Part shown: positions 37,301-48,600 of the stretch, piece by piece
How the letters are laid out: the number at the start of each line of letters is the position of its first letter
Numbering within the stretch: position 1 is the first letter of the stretch
Assembly: GCA_002007465.1 (NCBI GenBank)
Contig: LNAC01001208.1
Span: 98,299 to 162,298, forward strand
From: Ailurus styani
Lineage: Eukaryota > Chordata > Mammalia > Carnivora > Ailuridae
Direction of reading: 5' to 3'
DNA length: 64,000 nucleotides
Notes under the pieces: model-generated
The model's input: only the letters and a program-made list of their open reading frames with translations
Told to the model about the DNA's origin: nothing
The model's database searches: none
Made by a program: the position numbers and the translations under genes

Positions 37301-38059
37301 TTTCTCAATGGGAGTTTTGGGACTGTTAGAGGCCCCCAGTGGTCAGGAGGCTCCCAGGAGGCCATATCCTGGCTGGACTGTCCTTTGAAACTTTTGAGAT
37401 ACTCACTGAACCTCCTATATAAAAAAAAGCTCTTACAGAGCATTACAAGAAATCCTAGGATGAATCACTTCTAAGAATCTTGGAGTATAGAGACAATTGT
37501 AAGTATCTTAAGAAAGACCTAAGGAGAAAGAAAATAGATGCTGAACAGGTACTTGATAAATATCAGTATCACTTTCTGATAAAACTCTTTGACCTAGGAG
37601 GAGAAGAATGGATGCTTAATTTGATAAAGATGATTACAGGGAACACTTGCTGTTTGGGGTCACTCCATGCCTATTTTCTAATTGGCTTAAGCCAATTAGC
37701 ATACCATGTTCTCTTGGGCCCTAGGGACTTGTTTAGGAATGAGTAAGCGACTGTCCACTGGGCCAAAGTGACATAAAGATATTTCCTCTAGCTTCTGGGA
37801 AAGCAGCTACCTGGGGGGATGTTCTCTTTCTGTTCTATGTGAACAAGAACATATACAACCCTGAGAAGCCTCTGGTGGCCATCCTAGGACCAGGAGGGGA
37901 AGCATGCCTTGGACTTAAGACTGAGAAGGGGAATGATTGATTGGAACAAGCCTCTTCTGAACTCGCTGTGGGACTTCTCATTTGTTTCATAGGCCAATTC
38001 AAGTTTACTTTTCTCTTACTGAAAACAACTTAAAGATTTATAATTGATTAAACATTGAT
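34346..38059. other. Long unassigned stretch
   Basis: About 3.7 kb without a repeat I can name. There is a decamer repeat at 35051-35080 and a tandem gttggaaaccag pair at 37179-37202. Short plus-strand frames (37217-37474 and 37480-37746) are consecutive but carry no recognisable domain. Could hold an uncharacterised lineage-specific LTR element. Confidence 0.4.
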
Positions 38060-38936
38060 CTTCAATTAAGAGGAAACATCACATTTCATGGAGAAACTTT
38101 AGAGGCATTCTCATTAAAGTCAGAAACAAGAAAAGATTACCATGGTCCCTTCTGTACTTCAATATTGTTTTCCACTGCATTAGCCAATGAAGTACAACAG
38201 ATTATGGACAATGAATTTTGGAAAGGAAGACTTATAGATGATATTATCATCAGTTACAGATCATACTATTTCCCATTTGAAAAACTTAAAATATGCAACT
38301 AGAAAACCATTGTAAGAGAGTTGACATATATGGCTGGATGTCAAATATAGGGGGAACAATCTCTGGTTCTCCTCTATACCAGTAATAATCAGTTATAAAA
38401 GTCTAATGAAAAATGAGCTCACTCACAATTGCAACAAATAGTATGTAGAACCCATACTTAAAAATTAACAAACAGCATTTAACAGAGGCAGACATTTCAG
38501 AAATATATTTGAATAATACAAAATGTTAGTGGGAATGCAGGCCCACCAGACATTGCTGTCAATTGTAATAAAAATGGTATATTCATTTTTGGAACTCAGT
38601 GAGGCAATGAATACCAAAAGCTTTAACAGCTTAAGAAACAAAATAAAGCACTTTGTGTCCTAGCATTTATTTGTCCAGAAACTTATTCTAAGAAAATTAT
38701 AAGATCTGTTCAAAGATTTAGTTCCAAGGAAATGTTTTATAAATACAGGAAATAATTAAAATGTAGCACAAAATAGATTAGGCAAATTAATTCTGGCATA
38801 TTCATACACAATGGGATAGTCTGCAACTACTGAGAACATGTTATAAAAGTGTGTTTGTTGGTTTAGAAAGATATTTATGATATAGTATATGAAAAAGCAG
38901 TTTACTGAGCAGTATGTACAGTGTAATTTCATTTTA
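38060..38936 (+). mobile_element. Ancient L1 ORF2 / 3' UTR remnant
   Basis: Diverged L1: ttctctataccagtaataat-type and actcacaattgcaacaaata blocks (38370-38440), tttgtccagaaacttattct, tactgagaacatgttataaa, gagcagtatgtacagtgtaa. The minus-strand L1 that follows is inserted into its 3' end, which appears to resume at 44943. Confidence 0.6.
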
Positions 38937-39298
38937 TGATTTAAAAAATCTTTTTATAGTTTGAAGTTTTTATTTAAATTCCAGTTAGTTAACATACAGT
39001 GTAATATTAGTTTCAGGAGTAAAATTTAGTGATTCATTCACTTACGTATGATCCCCAGTGCTCACCACAAGTGCCCTCCTTAATACCCATCACCCATTTA
39101 ACCCATCTCCCTGCCCACCTCCCCTCCAGCAACCCTCAGTTTGTTCTCTGTAGTTAAGAGTCTGTTTTTTATGATTTGCCTCTCTCTCTTTTTTCCCCCA
39201 TGTTCATCTGTCTTATTTCTTAAATTCCACATAAGTGAAATCATATGGTATTTGTTTCTCTCTGACTTATTTCACTTAGTATAATACTCTCTAGTTCC

Positions 39299-39696
39299 TA
39301 ATAATGCCCAGTAGCCAACACTGTCTTTGCTCTGCTGACCTCCCTGCTGTGCAAATGAGTAAAAAGGAGTGGAGGAAAAGTGGGAGGAAAAGAATACCTT
39401 CAAATCAGCAAAGTTTTTCTTATTTTGGCAGAGATTAGGAGAAATGTATTTAACTTCCCATAGGCTCAGAAGTCCCAGAAATGCTGGGGCCAGTTTTTCA
39501 GGGTCCACTTAAAAGATTAGGGTATCTGTATTTACATGTCTCAAACATTTCAAGAGCTAATAGTGCTAAACTACATAGCCTGTCACTGCTGTACAATTAA
39601 TTGATAATTGTTACAGTCTTCTGATTATGATAAAATAAAAATTGATTTAAAATCTGTAAATAAAATAAAGCTTGTTTGGGCCCTTAAATAAAAAAA
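39299..39696 (+). pseudogene. Processed retrocopy of an mRNA 3' end (source gene unknown)
   Basis: About 400 bp unlike the surrounding L1, ending in AATAAA (39664-39669), 16 bp of sequence (gcttgtttgggccctt) and then an A-rich tail. A perfect 16-bp duplication of L1 target (aatactctctagttcc at 39283-39298 and 39697-39712) encloses it. This is the signature of an mRNA copied by L1 machinery, truncated at the 5' end. There is no coding frame I recognise, so it is likely only 3' UTR. Source gene not identified. Confidence 0.85.
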
Positions 39697-39788
39697 AATA
39701 CTCTCTAGTTCCATCCATGTCACTGCAAATGGCAAGACTTCATTCTTCTTTGTGGCTAATAGTGCATTGTGTATATATGCCACATCTT

Positions 39789-40151
39789 TTTTTTTCTTTA
39801 TTTTTTCAGTGATCCAAGATTCATTGTTTATGCACCACACCGAGTGCTCCATGCAATATGTGCCCTCCTTAATACCCAACACCAGGCTCATCCATCCCCC
39901 CTCCCCCCTCCACTCCATAACCCTCAGTTTATTTCTCAGAGTCTACAGTCTCTCATCGTTTGTCTCCCCCTCCGATTTACCCCAATTCACTTTTCCTTTC
40001 CTTCTCCTAGAGTCCTCCATTTTATTCCTATGTTCCACAAGTAAGTGAAACTATATGATAATTGACTTCTTTGCTTGACTTATTTCACTCAGCATAATCT
40101 CCTCCAGACCCATCCATGTTGATACAAAATTTGGGTATTCATCCTTTCTGA
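39789..40151 (-). mobile_element. L1 3'-end insertion
   Basis: Antisense 3' UTR (cagtgatccaagattcattg) with T-rich tail complement. Exact TSD tatgccacatctt at 39776-39788 and 40152-40164. Same subtype as 25860-26095. Confidence 0.92.
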
Positions 40152-41110
40152 TATGCCACATCTTCTTTATCCATTCATCAGTTGATAAATATTTGGGCTC
40201 TTTCCATAATTTGGCTTGTTGATAATGCTGCTATAAACATCAGGGTACCCATATCTCTTTAAATCTCTATCTTTGTATCCTTTGGGTAAATACCTGGTAG
40301 TGCAGTTGCTGGATCAGAGGGTAGTTCTACTTTTAACTTTTTGAGGAACGTCCATACTGTTTTCCAGAGTACCTGCACCAGTTTGCATTCCCATGAACAG
40401 TACAAGAGTGTTCCCCTTTCTCCGCATCCTTGCCAACATCTGTTGTTTTCTGTGTTGTTAATTTTAGGCATTCTGATAGGTGTGAGGTGGTATCTCATCA
40501 TTGTTTCAATTTGCATTTCCCTGATGATGAGTGATGTTAAGCATCTTTTCATATGTCTATTAGCCATCTGTATATCTTCTTTGGAAAAATGTCTGTTCAT
40601 GTCTTCTGCCCATTTTTTAACTGGATTGTTTGTTTTTTGGGTATTGAGTTTTATAAGTTCTTTATAGATTTATAGATTCTTTATCAGATATGTCATTTGC
40701 AATGACAAATGATTGCTATGTCTTCTTCTATTCGGAAGATTTCCTTTCAGTTTTATTGATTGCTTCTTTTGCTGTTCAGAAGCTTTTTATCTTGATGAAG
40801 TCCCGGTAATTGATTATTGCTTTTGTTTCCCTTGCCTCAGGAAGAAGTTGCTATGGCTGAGGTCATAAAGGTTACTGCCTGTGTTCTCCTCAAGGATTTT
40901 GATGGATTCCTGTTTCACATTTAGGTCTTTCATCCACTTTGAATCTATTTTTGTGTATGGTATAAAAAAGTGGTCCAGTTTCTTTCTTTTGCATGTTGCT
41001 GTCCAGTCTTACCAACACCATTTGTTGAAGAGACTGTCTTTTTTTCCATTGGACATTCTTTCCTGCTTTGTTGAAGATTAATTGGTTATAGAGATGAGGG
41101 TCCATTTCTT

Positions 41111-41470
41111 TTTTTTTCATCTTTTATTTATTTATTTTTAAAATTATTTTTATTATTTGCCCCAGGGGTACAGGTCTGTGAATCATCATGCTTACACCTT
41201 TCACAGCACTCACCATAGCACAAACCCTCCCCAATGTCCATAACCCATCCACCCTATCCCTACCCTCCCACCCCCCAGTAACCCTCAGGTTGTTTTGTGA
41301 GATTAAGAGTCTCTTATGGTTTGTTTCCTTCCCAATCCCATCTTGTTTCATTATTTTTAGCTCCCGACCCCCACGACCCCCCACCCTGCCCCTCAAGTTC
41401 CTCATATCAGAGAGATCATATGATAATTTTATTTCTCTGATCATTTATGGGCNATTTCTCTGATCATTTC
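41111..41470 (-). mobile_element. Young L1 3'-end insertion
   Basis: Antisense 3' end (ttgccccaggggtacaggtc onward) with T-rich tail. Its left-hand target context ...gtccatttct continues after it at ...catttctgggc. The far end is blurred by a duplicated 22-bp block around the N at 41453. Confidence 0.85.
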
Positions 41471-41486
41471 TGGGCTTTCTATTCTT

Positions 41487-41686
41487 TTTTTTAAAGATTT
41501 TATTTATTTATTCAACAGAGAGAGAGATCACAAGTAGGCAGAGAGGCAGGCAGAGAGAGNAGAGAGGAGGAAGCAGGCTCCCTGCTGAGCAGAGAGCCTG
41601 ATGCGGGCCCCGATCCCAGGACCCTGGGATCATGACCCGAGCCGAAGGCAGAGGCTTTTACCCACTGAGCCACCCAGGCACCCTCT
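41487..41686 (-). mobile_element. Carnivore SINE
   Basis: Reverse SINE; TSD ggctttctattct at 41474-41486 and about 41688-41700. One N at 41560 sits at a small duplicated agagag. Confidence 0.93.
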
Positions 41687-41835
41687 AGGCTTTCTATTCT
41701 GTTCCATTGATCTGTGTGTCTGTTTTCGTGCCAGTACCATACTGTCTTGATGATTACAGCTTTGTAATAGAGCTTGAAGTCCAGAATTGTGGTGCCACCA
41801 GTTTTGGTTTTCTTTTTCAACATTCCTTTGGCTAT

Positions 41836-42510
41836 TCAGGGTCTTTTCTTGTTCCATACAAATTTTAGGATTATTTGTTCCAGTTCTGTGAAAAAAGTTG
41901 ATGGTATTTTGACAGGAATTGCATTGGATGTGTAGATGGCTTTGAGTAGCATAGACATTTTAACATTATTTGTTCTTCCAATCCAAGAGCATGGGATATT
42001 TTTCCATTTTTTGGTGTCATCTTCAGTTTCTTTCATAAATGTTTTATAGTTTTCAAAATATAGATCCTTTACCTTTTTACTTAGGTTTATTCCTAGGTAT
42101 CTTATGGTTCTTGGTGTAATTATAAATGGGACCAATTCTTTGATTTCTCTTTCTGTTGCTTCATTATAGGCATATAGAAATACAACAGATTTCTGTACAT
42201 TAATTTTGTATCCTGCAACTTTACTGAATTCATGTATCAGTTCTAGCAATTTTTTGGTGGAGTCTTTCAGGTTTTCTACATAGAGTATCATGTTGTCTGC
42301 AAATAGGGAAAATTTGACTTCTTTCTTTCTGATATGAATGCTTTTTATTCCTTTTTGTTGTCTGATCACTGAGGCTAGGTCTTCTAGTACTATGTTAAAA
42401 AGCAATGGTGAGAGCGGACATCCCTGTGTTGATCCTGACTGTAGAGGAAAAGCTCTCAGTTTTCCTTCATTGAAGGTACTGGCTGTGGGTCTTTCATTTG
42501 TGGCCTTCAT
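41836..42510 (-). pseudogene. L1 ORF2 reverse-transcriptase fragment, catalytic residue lost
   Basis: A 225-codon open stretch of the RT domain. It includes the '[18 protein letters not shown]' motif (residues 26-43) and the catalytic box, which reads F-A-D-N-M at residues 70-74 instead of the usual F-A-D-D-M. The Asn codon is at 42292-42294. The second catalytic aspartate is therefore missing, so the enzyme would be inactive even without the other lesions. The element is also cut by insertions on both sides. Confidence 0.88.
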
Positions 42511-44041
42511 GATGTTGAGATATATTCCCTCTATCCCTACCTTGTTAAAGGTTTTTTATCATGAATGGATGTTATACTTTGTCAAATGCTTTTTCTGCAT
42601 CTATTGAGAGGATCATATAGTTTTTATCCTTCCTTTTATTAATATGGTATATTGCATCGATTGATTTGTGAATATTGAGGCACTCTTGCAACCCAGGAAT
42701 AACTCCCACTTGATTGTGAATGATTCTTTTAACATCCTATTGTATTCGATTTGCTAGTTTGATTCTCGTTGAGAATTTTTTTGTTGCTGTTGAGAATTTT
42801 TGCATCCATGTTCATCAGGGATACTGACTTGTCATTCTCTTTTTTAATGGGGGTCTTTGTCTGGTTTTGGAATCAAGGTAATGCTGGCCATGAGAGTTTG
42901 GAAATTTTTCTTCCATTTCTATTTTTTGGAACAGTTTGAGAATAGGTATTAGCTCTCCCTTAAATGTTTCATAGAATTCCCCTGGGAATCTATCTAGTTT
43001 GGACTTTTGTTTTTTGGGAGATTTTTTATTACTGATTCACTTTCTTTTTGGGTTTTTGGTCTGTTCAAGTTTTCTACTTCTTCCTGCTTCAGTTTTGGTA
43101 GTTCATTTGTTTCTAGGAATTTATCCATTTCTTCCAGATTGCCCAGTTTGTTGGCATATAATTTTTCATAATATTCTTATAATTTTTGTATTTCTGTGGT
43201 TTTGGTTGTTATCGCTCCTCTCTCATTCATGACTTTACTTATTTGGGTCTTTTATCTTTTCTACTTGGTAAGTCTGGCTAGGGGTTTATCAATTTTTTCA
43301 TAGAACCATCTCCTGATTTCATTGATCTGTTCTGCTGGGGTTTTTGTTTGTTTGTTTGTTTGTTTCTGTATCATTTATTTATGCTCTTATCTTTATTTAT
43401 TTCCCTTCTGCTGCTGCTGACTTTAGGCTTCATTTGTTGCTCTTTTTCTATCTCCTTTAGGTGTAAGGTTAGGTTGCATATGTGAGATTTTTCTTGCTTC
43501 TTGAGATAGGCCTGTATTGCTATATAATTCCCTCTTATGACTCCCTTTGCAGCATCCCAAGTTTTGGAACATCATGTTTTCATTTTCATTTGTTTCCATT
43601 TATTTTTTAATTTCTTCTTTAATTTCCTGGTTTACCCTTTCATTCTGTAATAGAGTGTTCTTTAACCTCCATGCATTTTTGGTCTTTCCAAATATTTTTC
43701 TTGTGGTTGACTTCAAGTTTCATAATGTTGTGGTTGGAAAATATGCATGGTATGATTTGTCTTTTTGTACTTGTTGGGGCCTGATTTGTGACCTAGTATG
43801 TGATCTATTCTAGAGAATGTCCCAGGTACACTCAAAAAGATTGTGTGTTCTGCTGCTTTAGGATGAAATGTTCTGAATATATCTGTTAAGTCCATCTGGC
43901 CCAGTATATCATTCAAAGCCATCTTTCCCTTGTTGATTTTCTGCTTAGATGATCTGCCCATTGATGTAAGTGGGGTGTTAAAGTCCCCTATTATTATTGT
44001 ACTATTATTAATGAGTTCCTTTATGTTTGTTATTATTATTA

Positions 44042-44229
44042 TTTAAATACTTTATTTATTTATTTGACAGAGAGAGAGTGAGAGAGGGAATACAAGCAGG
44101 GGGAGTGGGAGAGGGAGAAGCAGGCTTCCTTCTGAGCAGGGAGTCCAATGGAGGGCTCAATCCCAGGATCCTGGGATCATGACCTGAGCCAAAGGCAGAC
44201 CCTTAATGACTGAGCCACTCAGGTACCCC
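44042..44229 (-). mobile_element. Carnivore SINE
   Basis: Reverse SINE within the minus-strand L1. TSD of ATT units (tgttattatt) on both sides, whose exact limits are ambiguous because the target is repetitive. Confidence 0.9.
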
Positions 44230-44380
44230 TGTTATTATTTTATATAGTTGGATGCTTGCTCCCAAGTTGGGAGCATAGACACTTATAATTGTTAGATCTT
44301 TTTATTGGATAGGCCCCTTTATTATGATATAGTGCCCTTCCTCCTCACTTGTTATAGTCTTTGGTCTAAAATCTAGTTTG

Positions 44381-44526
44381 ATGTAGTGTTCAGTGATTCA
44401 TTAGTTGTGTATAACAGACAGTGCTCATCACAACATGTGTCCTCCTTAGTGCCCATTACCTAGTTACCACATCCTCCCACCCCCGTGATATACTACATGT
44501 TGGCCAATTGAACATAATGAAAAAAA
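44381..44526 (+). mobile_element. Small L1 fragment with inverted 5' part
   Basis: 44381-44484 reads as antisense L1 3' UTR (cagtgattcattagttgtgt), while 44485-44526 reads as the sense 3' terminus (gtgatatactacatgttggc to an A run). Target sequence ctagtttg before it resembles ccagtttg after it. Fits twin priming. Confidence 0.7.
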
Positions 44527-45166
44527 GATGGAATACAAGTCAAAAAATATATGAAGTCCAGTTTGTCTGACAGAAGTATTATTATTCTGACTTTCTTTAG
44601 ACACCCATTTGCATGATAGATGTTTCTCCATCCCCTCACTTTCAATCTGAAGGTGTCTTTAGGTCTAAAATGAGTCTCTTGCAGGCAACATATAGATGGG
44701 TCTTTTTTTTTTAACCCATCCTGACACCATATGTCTTTTGTTTGGGTCATTTAGTCCATTTACATTCAGAGTAATTATCGATAGATATGTATTTAGTGCC
44801 ATGTTATTACTTGTTTTGTCATTATTTCTGGAGATTTTCTCTGTTCATTTCTAGTCCTGTTGATTTTGGTCTTTTTTTCCTACTCAAAGAGGGTCTCCTT
44901 TCATATTTTTTGCAGGGCTGTGTACAGTATAATCTCATTTTAAAGCAGAGGTGGCACAACAGAGGTAGGAGTGGGGATAGGGAAACTGGACTAGATGTTC
45001 TAGGGGATCTCACATGGCAGGGAGGCCACACATGGGTCTCTAGAAGGTGGCAATTCTAAGAGGGAGGACATGGAGAAAGAGCCAACAAGAAGAAAGCTAC
45101 CACGTGCTTCTGTGTGTCATTCTCCTCTCTTGTAGCTCCACACATACTCATTAAAACACATTTGTC

Positions 45167-45365
45167 GGGCGCCTGGGTGGCTCAGTGGGTTAAAGCCTCT
45201 GCTTTCGGCTCAGGTCATGATCTCAGGGTCCTGGGATCGAGGCCCGCATCGGGCTCTCTGCTCAGCAAAGAGCCTGCTTCCCCCCTCTCTCTCTGCCTGC
45301 CTCTCTGCCTCCTTGTGATCTCTCTCCCTCTGTGAAATAAATAAATAAAATCTTTAAAAAAAAAT
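45167..45365 (+). mobile_element. Carnivore SINE, well preserved
   Basis: Forward SINE starting gggcgcctgggtggctcag, ending (AAAT)n and A run. Exact TSD aaaacacatttgtc at 45153-45166 and 45366-45379. It is close to the typical young copy. Confidence 0.96.
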
Positions 45366-45379
45366 AAAACACATTTGTC

Positions 45380-46449
45380 ATTGGATTTCCTGTAGAAGGC
45401 GTATGGGACCGAGTTTTGCACTATTTTCTCATTTTCCTACCAGCATTGCTTTGGGACACTCTCCTGAATTCTGAAAAATAAAATGTAGATTTCTATCAAA
45501 AGCCAGTGTTTGTTTGGTTTGGGACAGACAAGAGGAGGGAAAGCAGCCTGATGCCTGGAAATCTGACAAGCAATATTCATCCTCAGTGGGGCCTAGGTGT
45601 AGATTAACCAACAGTGGACAACCCGTAGTCCAGATGCAGAGCTGATTACCTGAATGTCATGTCACCCCTCCACACTCCCCATCAAAAGCATTGAGGGATA
45701 GAATGGGGTCCCCAAAGCTCAGTGCCTGCACACATCCCACATACATACCAGTTGCCCACACACATACTCACATGTACACATACATGTAGATAGAGACAAT
45801 GTCACAGTATAAGTGACAACATGGGGATAATTTTTATTTTATTATGTAACCCATATAAGATCCAGGACCTTCAGTGATCCAGTCTCAGTACTTTGTTACA
45901 TTCAAAGAAACAGTCTAGCAACAAACATAATAAAAAAATAAATGTAATCCCAATCTTTGCAAGTATCTGCCAAAGAACGTTAAAGGGGATCTAATACTTA
46001 ATCCACAGCAATTTTTAGAAATTCCTTCCTTGCTCTTCTGTCATTGTCTCATACTCTGAGATGGCTCTCCTGATTCCCCTTTCGTGCAAACTCTCTTCTT
46101 TTGTCCTTTCTTCTATTTCTCTCCTTTGCTCCTCCAGGACTGTGTCTTTCTGTCATTCCTTGTTAAAAGAAGTGAGAGGTTATACCTGGTTATGAACAAC
46201 CAAGATAGTCCCTGAAAGAGTGGCATTGGGGACGTTCCTTGAAGAATGCAGTAATAGAGAAAGGGAGAGAGGGCATGAGCAAGGAGAAGAAACGGGGAGC
46301 TCACAAGTTGCTTTAGAATCCCAGAACTATGGGCTTTTGAGCAGGAAGGGCAATCAGGAAGGTGTGGGGCCACAGTGTAGCTTGAACAAAGCTCACCAAA
46401 GTGCATGTCATGGAAGACGCTTCTAGAATCTCAGTGAACTGGACATAAA
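45380..46449. other. No gene or repeat recognised
   Basis: CA-rich patch near 45725-45790 (cacacatactcacatgtaca); otherwise unassigned. Confidence 0.4.
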
Positions 46450-47150
46450 CTACAGCGTGGCAAGGACACTCTAGTGGCATGGACAGGGTGATTTAGGAGG
46501 TTTGCACAGAGTCATTTAAGAAGATAGAAGAAGGACTAGTGGAAGTCAAGGAAGACTGCCTGGAGGAGAGTAACATGGAGGTAAGATGGATATATGATAT
46601 TAACTAGGCAACTGGGAGCTTTTCTGAATAGTCTGAGTAAAGGTAGGAAGATAGGGGTGTTCAGAGAAAGTATTATTTGAGTATAAAGTACAAAGAAGGG
46701 GGTGATGGGAGAGGTCCAGAGAAACAAACTTACAGGGAAAGTCTTGTCAGTCTGCTAAGCAGTTCAGACTGTGGCCTGCAGGGGACTTTTGGAGGGTTTC
46801 CACAAAATAGGGTGTAGCTAGATTTGCACTGTACACAGAGCTATCCAGGGACATGTGGGGAATGCACTGGGCAAGGGGAGATGGGAGAGAGGAGAGAGGA
46901 GAAGTGTGGAAAAGCATGCAGACTTAAATTGGGGGACTAACTCTCAGGGCTTAGATGCAGAAAGTGAGAGAGTGGGAAGGGTCAGGGATGATTCTGAGGT
47001 TTCTTGTTGGGGCACAAGTGGACAATGGGGTTTTTGGTGGAAGACAGGAAAATCAGGGGAGGTCCAGCTGTGTAGGGAAGTGGGAGTTTGGCTTTGGCCA
47101 TCTTGGCATGGGTGTGGGGCAGTGTCAGGAGCAGAGTCTAGCAGGGGCAG
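46450..47150 (-). mobile_element. L2 remnant
   Basis: Antisense L2 3'-region phrases: ttttggagggtttccac, gtcagggatgattctgaggt, gagtttggctttggccatct. Diverged, no frame. Confidence 0.5.
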
Positions 47151-47154
47151 AGTA

Positions 47155-47400
47155 TAAGCATAGGGAGAAAGGAGAGAGACAAACCAAGAAACAGACTCTT
47201 AACTACAAAGAACAAGCTGATGGTTACCAGAGGAGAGAGGGGCTGAGGGGGACAGGTTAAATGGATTATGGGTATTAGGGAGGGCCCTTGTGATGAGCAC
47301 CAGGTATTGTATGTAAGCATTGAATCACTAGATTGTAAACCTGAAACTAATATTACATTGCATCTCAACTAACTGGAATCTAAATAAAAACTTAAAAAGA
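47155..47400 (+). mobile_element. L1 3'-end fragment
   Basis: 3' UTR: agaaacagactcttaactac, gatggttaccagaggagaga, gtgatgagcaccaggtattg, ending ctaaataaaaacttaaaaag and a purine microsatellite derived from the tail. Confidence 0.8.
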
Positions 47401-47409
47401 GGGAAGGGG

Positions 47410-47475
47410 GAAGGAAGGAAGGAAGGAAGGAAGGAAGGAAGGAAGGAAGGAAGGAAAGAAGGAAGGAAGGAAGCC
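47410..47475 (+). repeat. (GGAA)n microsatellite
   Basis: About 16 GGAA units, one aagaa interruption, directly following the L1 A-rich tail. Confidence 0.95.
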
Positions 47476-47892
47476 CAGTCAGTGTCAGGCTGGCCATGGG
47501 AATGTAGGAGCTGCCACTGTTGCTGAGTCCACCAAGGAGCATGGAGGAACAATGGGGAGTGTGGGGTACAGGAGAGAACCCCAGGGACCAGCAGTCCAGG
47601 TGTGGATGGAAGGAGAGCCATCTACTGGAGGGCAAATAAGAAGGGTGGCAGCTGGGTGGGGGGTAGGGTGAGGAGGAGTGGAGAGGGGGCACTGTAATCC
47701 TGGCGGGGCTGTTGGTTCAGCATGTAGAGAAGCTTCAGTGCCTGGGGTAGGGACAGGGTCAGAGCTGGGATTCAGTCTGGCCATTGTGGAACATGGCTGG
47801 GAGGAAGATGGGGGAAGGGGTGTTTTAGTGTCTGAACACAGACTAGAGAAGAGGGACCCTAGTGGAGAAGAGTGGACCCCTGAGGTAGGGAC
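47476..47892. other. No gene or repeat recognised
   Basis: GC-richer than its surroundings; a 146-codon minus-strand frame (47485-47925) overlaps the MIR and the low-complexity tract and looks non-coding. Confidence 0.4.
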
Positions 47893-48060
47893 CCAGGATG
47901 CTAGAATTGCACTGCCCGAGTTCAAGTCCTGGCTCTGCCACTTGCTGGTTACATGAGCTTGGGCAAATCCTAGTTGTGCCTTAGCTTCCTCATCTGTAAA
48001 ACTGCAGTAAAAATAGGGTAGTAGTGAGGATAAAATGTGTCAATAAGTGTATGTTATGAC
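47893..48060 (+). mobile_element. MIR SINE
   Basis: A good MIR core: gttcaagtcctggctctgcc, acttgctggttacatgagct, tgggcaaatcc, cttcctcatctgtaaaactg. Confidence 0.75.
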
Positions 48061-48430
48061 ATAATACATAGAAGGTGTGATGTCAAAACTGCTATTATTA
48101 TATTACACATGGCCTGTGTAGAATATATATGTTCTACATATATATAATATAGTATATATGTATAAAATATGGAATAAAAGTATATATTAAGCAGTACATA
48201 TATTATAGTGTCTATATAATATGTACTATAAATAATTGTTATATATGTAATTATTATAATCAATACCACCATTATAACATGTGTTATTTAAAATAATATA
48301 TTATTATATAGTATATATTGTGTATGATATATTTAATATGTTATGACATTACACATAAATACTGTATAATTGCATATATTGCTAGTAGAGACACACTGCA
48401 TATATAGTTACTATAAAAACATTATTATCA
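48061..48430. repeat. AT-rich low-complexity tract
   Basis: Dominated by tatata/ataata motifs; no phased unit. Could fold into hairpins, but no function is shown. Confidence 0.85.
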
Positions 48431-48565
48431 TTATCATCATTATTGCTATAATCTAGTCAGTGGTATAGATGCTGAGGTAAATAGAGAAATAGTGAGAACA
48501 ATAGAATTTGAGAACCCAGAAGTTCAGTGAATGTTGATGCTGTGAATAGAAATAGAGAATCTGAC

Positions 48566-48600
48566 TCTGTGTGTGTTTGTGTGTATGTGTGTGTGTGTCA
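48566..48600 (+). repeat. (TG)n microsatellite, interrupted
   Basis: Interrupted TG dinucleotides (gtgtgtgtttgtgtgtatgt...). Confidence 0.85.

Larger units (their letters stand above)
38937..44920 (-). mobile_element. Roughly 4-kb L1 spread over 6 kb by nested insertions
   Basis: Minus-strand L1: 3' UTR at 38945-39298, ORF2 C-terminal sequence to about 41110, RT region 41687-43000, and N-terminal ORF2 region to 44920. A 22-bp TSD with two mismatches flanks it (38915-38936 and 44921-44942, beginning tgtacagt). Insertions inside it are a processed retrocopy, L1 fragments at 39789, 41111 and 44381, and SINEs at 41487 and 44042. The divergence between TSD copies fits an older insertion than the SINEs. 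Confidence 0.88.

Noticed and set aside
37217..37746. Consecutive plus-strand frames as an endogenous viral gene remnant
   Set aside because: No retroviral motif could be identified; frame lengths (about 85-88 codons) are within chance.
47485..47925. 146-codon minus-strand frame
   Set aside because: Ser/Pro-rich translation of GC-richer non-coding DNA running into a MIR; no domain and no initiation context.
48061..48430. AT-rich tract as an origin or matrix-attachment site
   Set aside because: Base composition alone is no evidence; no ordered motif was seen.
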